NCBI GenBank assembly: GCA_031255315.1
Contig: JAIRSS010000207.1
Span: 1-6,805, forward strand
Reading direction: 5' to 3'
Source: Spirochaetaceae bacterium
GTDB taxonomy: Bacteria > Spirochaetota > Spirochaetia > Treponematales > Breznakiellaceae
DNA length: 6,805 nt
Shown: positions 6,165 through 6,805 of the stretch, piece after piece
Numbering within the stretch: position 1 is the first letter of the stretch
Layout of the letters: the number at the start of each line of letters is the position of its first letter
Program-made: the position numbers and the translations under genes
The notes under the pieces: model-generated
What the model saw: only the letters and a program-made list of their open reading frames with translations
What the model was told of the DNA's origin: nothing
Databases searched by the model: none

Positions 6165-6805
6165 ATGAGGAACCTGAAGGACATTGCGCGGGCGGCGAAA
6201 GTTTCAACTATCACGGTTTCCCGGGTGGTAAACACCCCGGAAAAGGTCAAACCGGCGACCAAAGAACGCATCGAAAGGATCATGCGGGATATGGCCTATA
6301 CGCCGAATATGGCCGCGAAAAATCTGGTTTCGAATCGAACGGGCATCATTGATGTGTATGTTCCCGAAAATATTGAATTGAACAGCCCCTTTGTCATGCA
6401 CTTTATCGCGGGTATCAGCGAGGCATTGAGCGAGGAGCTGTACTCCTTTTTGATTAAACGGTCGTGGAAACGCAACCATAGCTGCGACGGGTATATCGTG
6501 ACGGGTCTTTTAACCGAGGAAATCCATGATTTTTATTCCCGCGCCCAGGAGAGAAACCTGCCGGTGGCCCTGTTCGGGCATACCGATATCGAGCAGATCG
6601 ATTGTTTTGATGTGGACAATGTTCAGGGCGCCGTGCTGGCGACGGAGCACCTGATACAAATGGGGCATCGGAGCATCGCCCTGATTAATACGGACGAAAA
6701 CAAGGATTATACCGTTGACCGGCTCCAGGGTTATAAAAACGCCTTGAGCAGGGCGGGCATTGCCTTTAATCCCGCCTTGACGATACGGACTGAAAACAGC
6801 GTGTG
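6165..6805 (+). CDS. LacI/GalR-family transcriptional regulator (3' end outside window)
   Basis: The first 213 codons are present. The N-terminus is a standard LacI DNA-binding domain: MRNLKDIARAAKVSTITVSR holds the helix-turn-helix (about residues 4-24), then VVNTPEKVKPATKERI, YTPNMAAKNL with the hinge helix (about 48-57), and RTGII leading into the periplasmic-binding-protein-like sensor. Sensor marks include HFIAGISEAL (79-88), CDGYIVTGLL (107-116), DVDNVQGAVLATEHLIQMGHRSIALI (149-174) and DRLQGYKNAL (185-194). The ATG at 6165 has GAGAGG 5 nt upstream. Between YSFLI (93-97) and DGYI (108-111) there are about 12 fewer residues than in PurR-like members, so the first sensor subdomain is shortened. 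Such proteins usually respond to a sugar or nucleoside; the ligand cannot be told here. Target genes are probably past the right edge, since the left side is only a dead insertion sequence. Confidence 0.93.
   Translation, partial: MRNLKDIARAAKVSTITVSRVVNTPEKVKPATKERIERIMRDMAYTPNMAAKNLVSNRTGIIDVYVPENIELNSPFVMHFIAGISEALSEELYSFLIKRSWKRNHSCDGYIVTGLLTEEIHDFYSRAQERNLPVALFGHTDIEQIDCFDVDNVQGAVLATEHLIQMGHRSIALINTDENKDYTVDRLQGYKNALSRAGIAFNPALTIRTENSV

Overview
The window looks like chromosomal DNA of a moderately GC-rich spirochaete, most likely a Treponema of the termite-gut type. This is an inference: the LeuRS, the M20 hydrolase and the IS4-type transposase remnant all read like spirochaete versions, but no database search was possible.

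The left two thirds (1-4786) is a block of three minus-strand genes, read right to left. A 412-residue M20 metallo-hydrolase (3548-4786) comes first, with its own promoter and a probable terminator behind it. Next is leucyl-tRNA synthetase leuS (stop at 881; start most likely 3346), with its own strong promoter. Last is an Old Yellow Enzyme-type FMN oxidoreductase that starts 5 nt after the leuS stop and runs off the left edge. LeuS and the oxidoreductase almost certainly share a message. The M20 gene is probably a separate unit.

The middle right (4954-6057) is a wrecked IS4-family transposase gene on the plus strand. It carries a frameshift, an in-frame TGA where a Trp codon is expected, a 150-bp hairpin-rich insertion just before the second catalytic Asp, and eroded, frame-shifted C-terminal pieces. 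The inserted 150 bp has 10-bp terminal inverted repeats and a possible 2-bp target duplication, and looks like a small non-autonomous (MITE-like) element nested in the dead IS.

The right end (6165-6805) is the first 213 codons of a LacI-family regulator on the plus strand. It has a near-consensus promoter and a perfect 22-bp CG-centred palindrome at the predicted transcription start, which is a textbook layout for autoregulation. Its target genes are probably beyond the right edge.

I see no tRNA, rRNA, CRISPR array, defence system or clearly new multi-gene system. The items most worth checking are the nested hairpin element and the LacI operator and shortened sensor domain.
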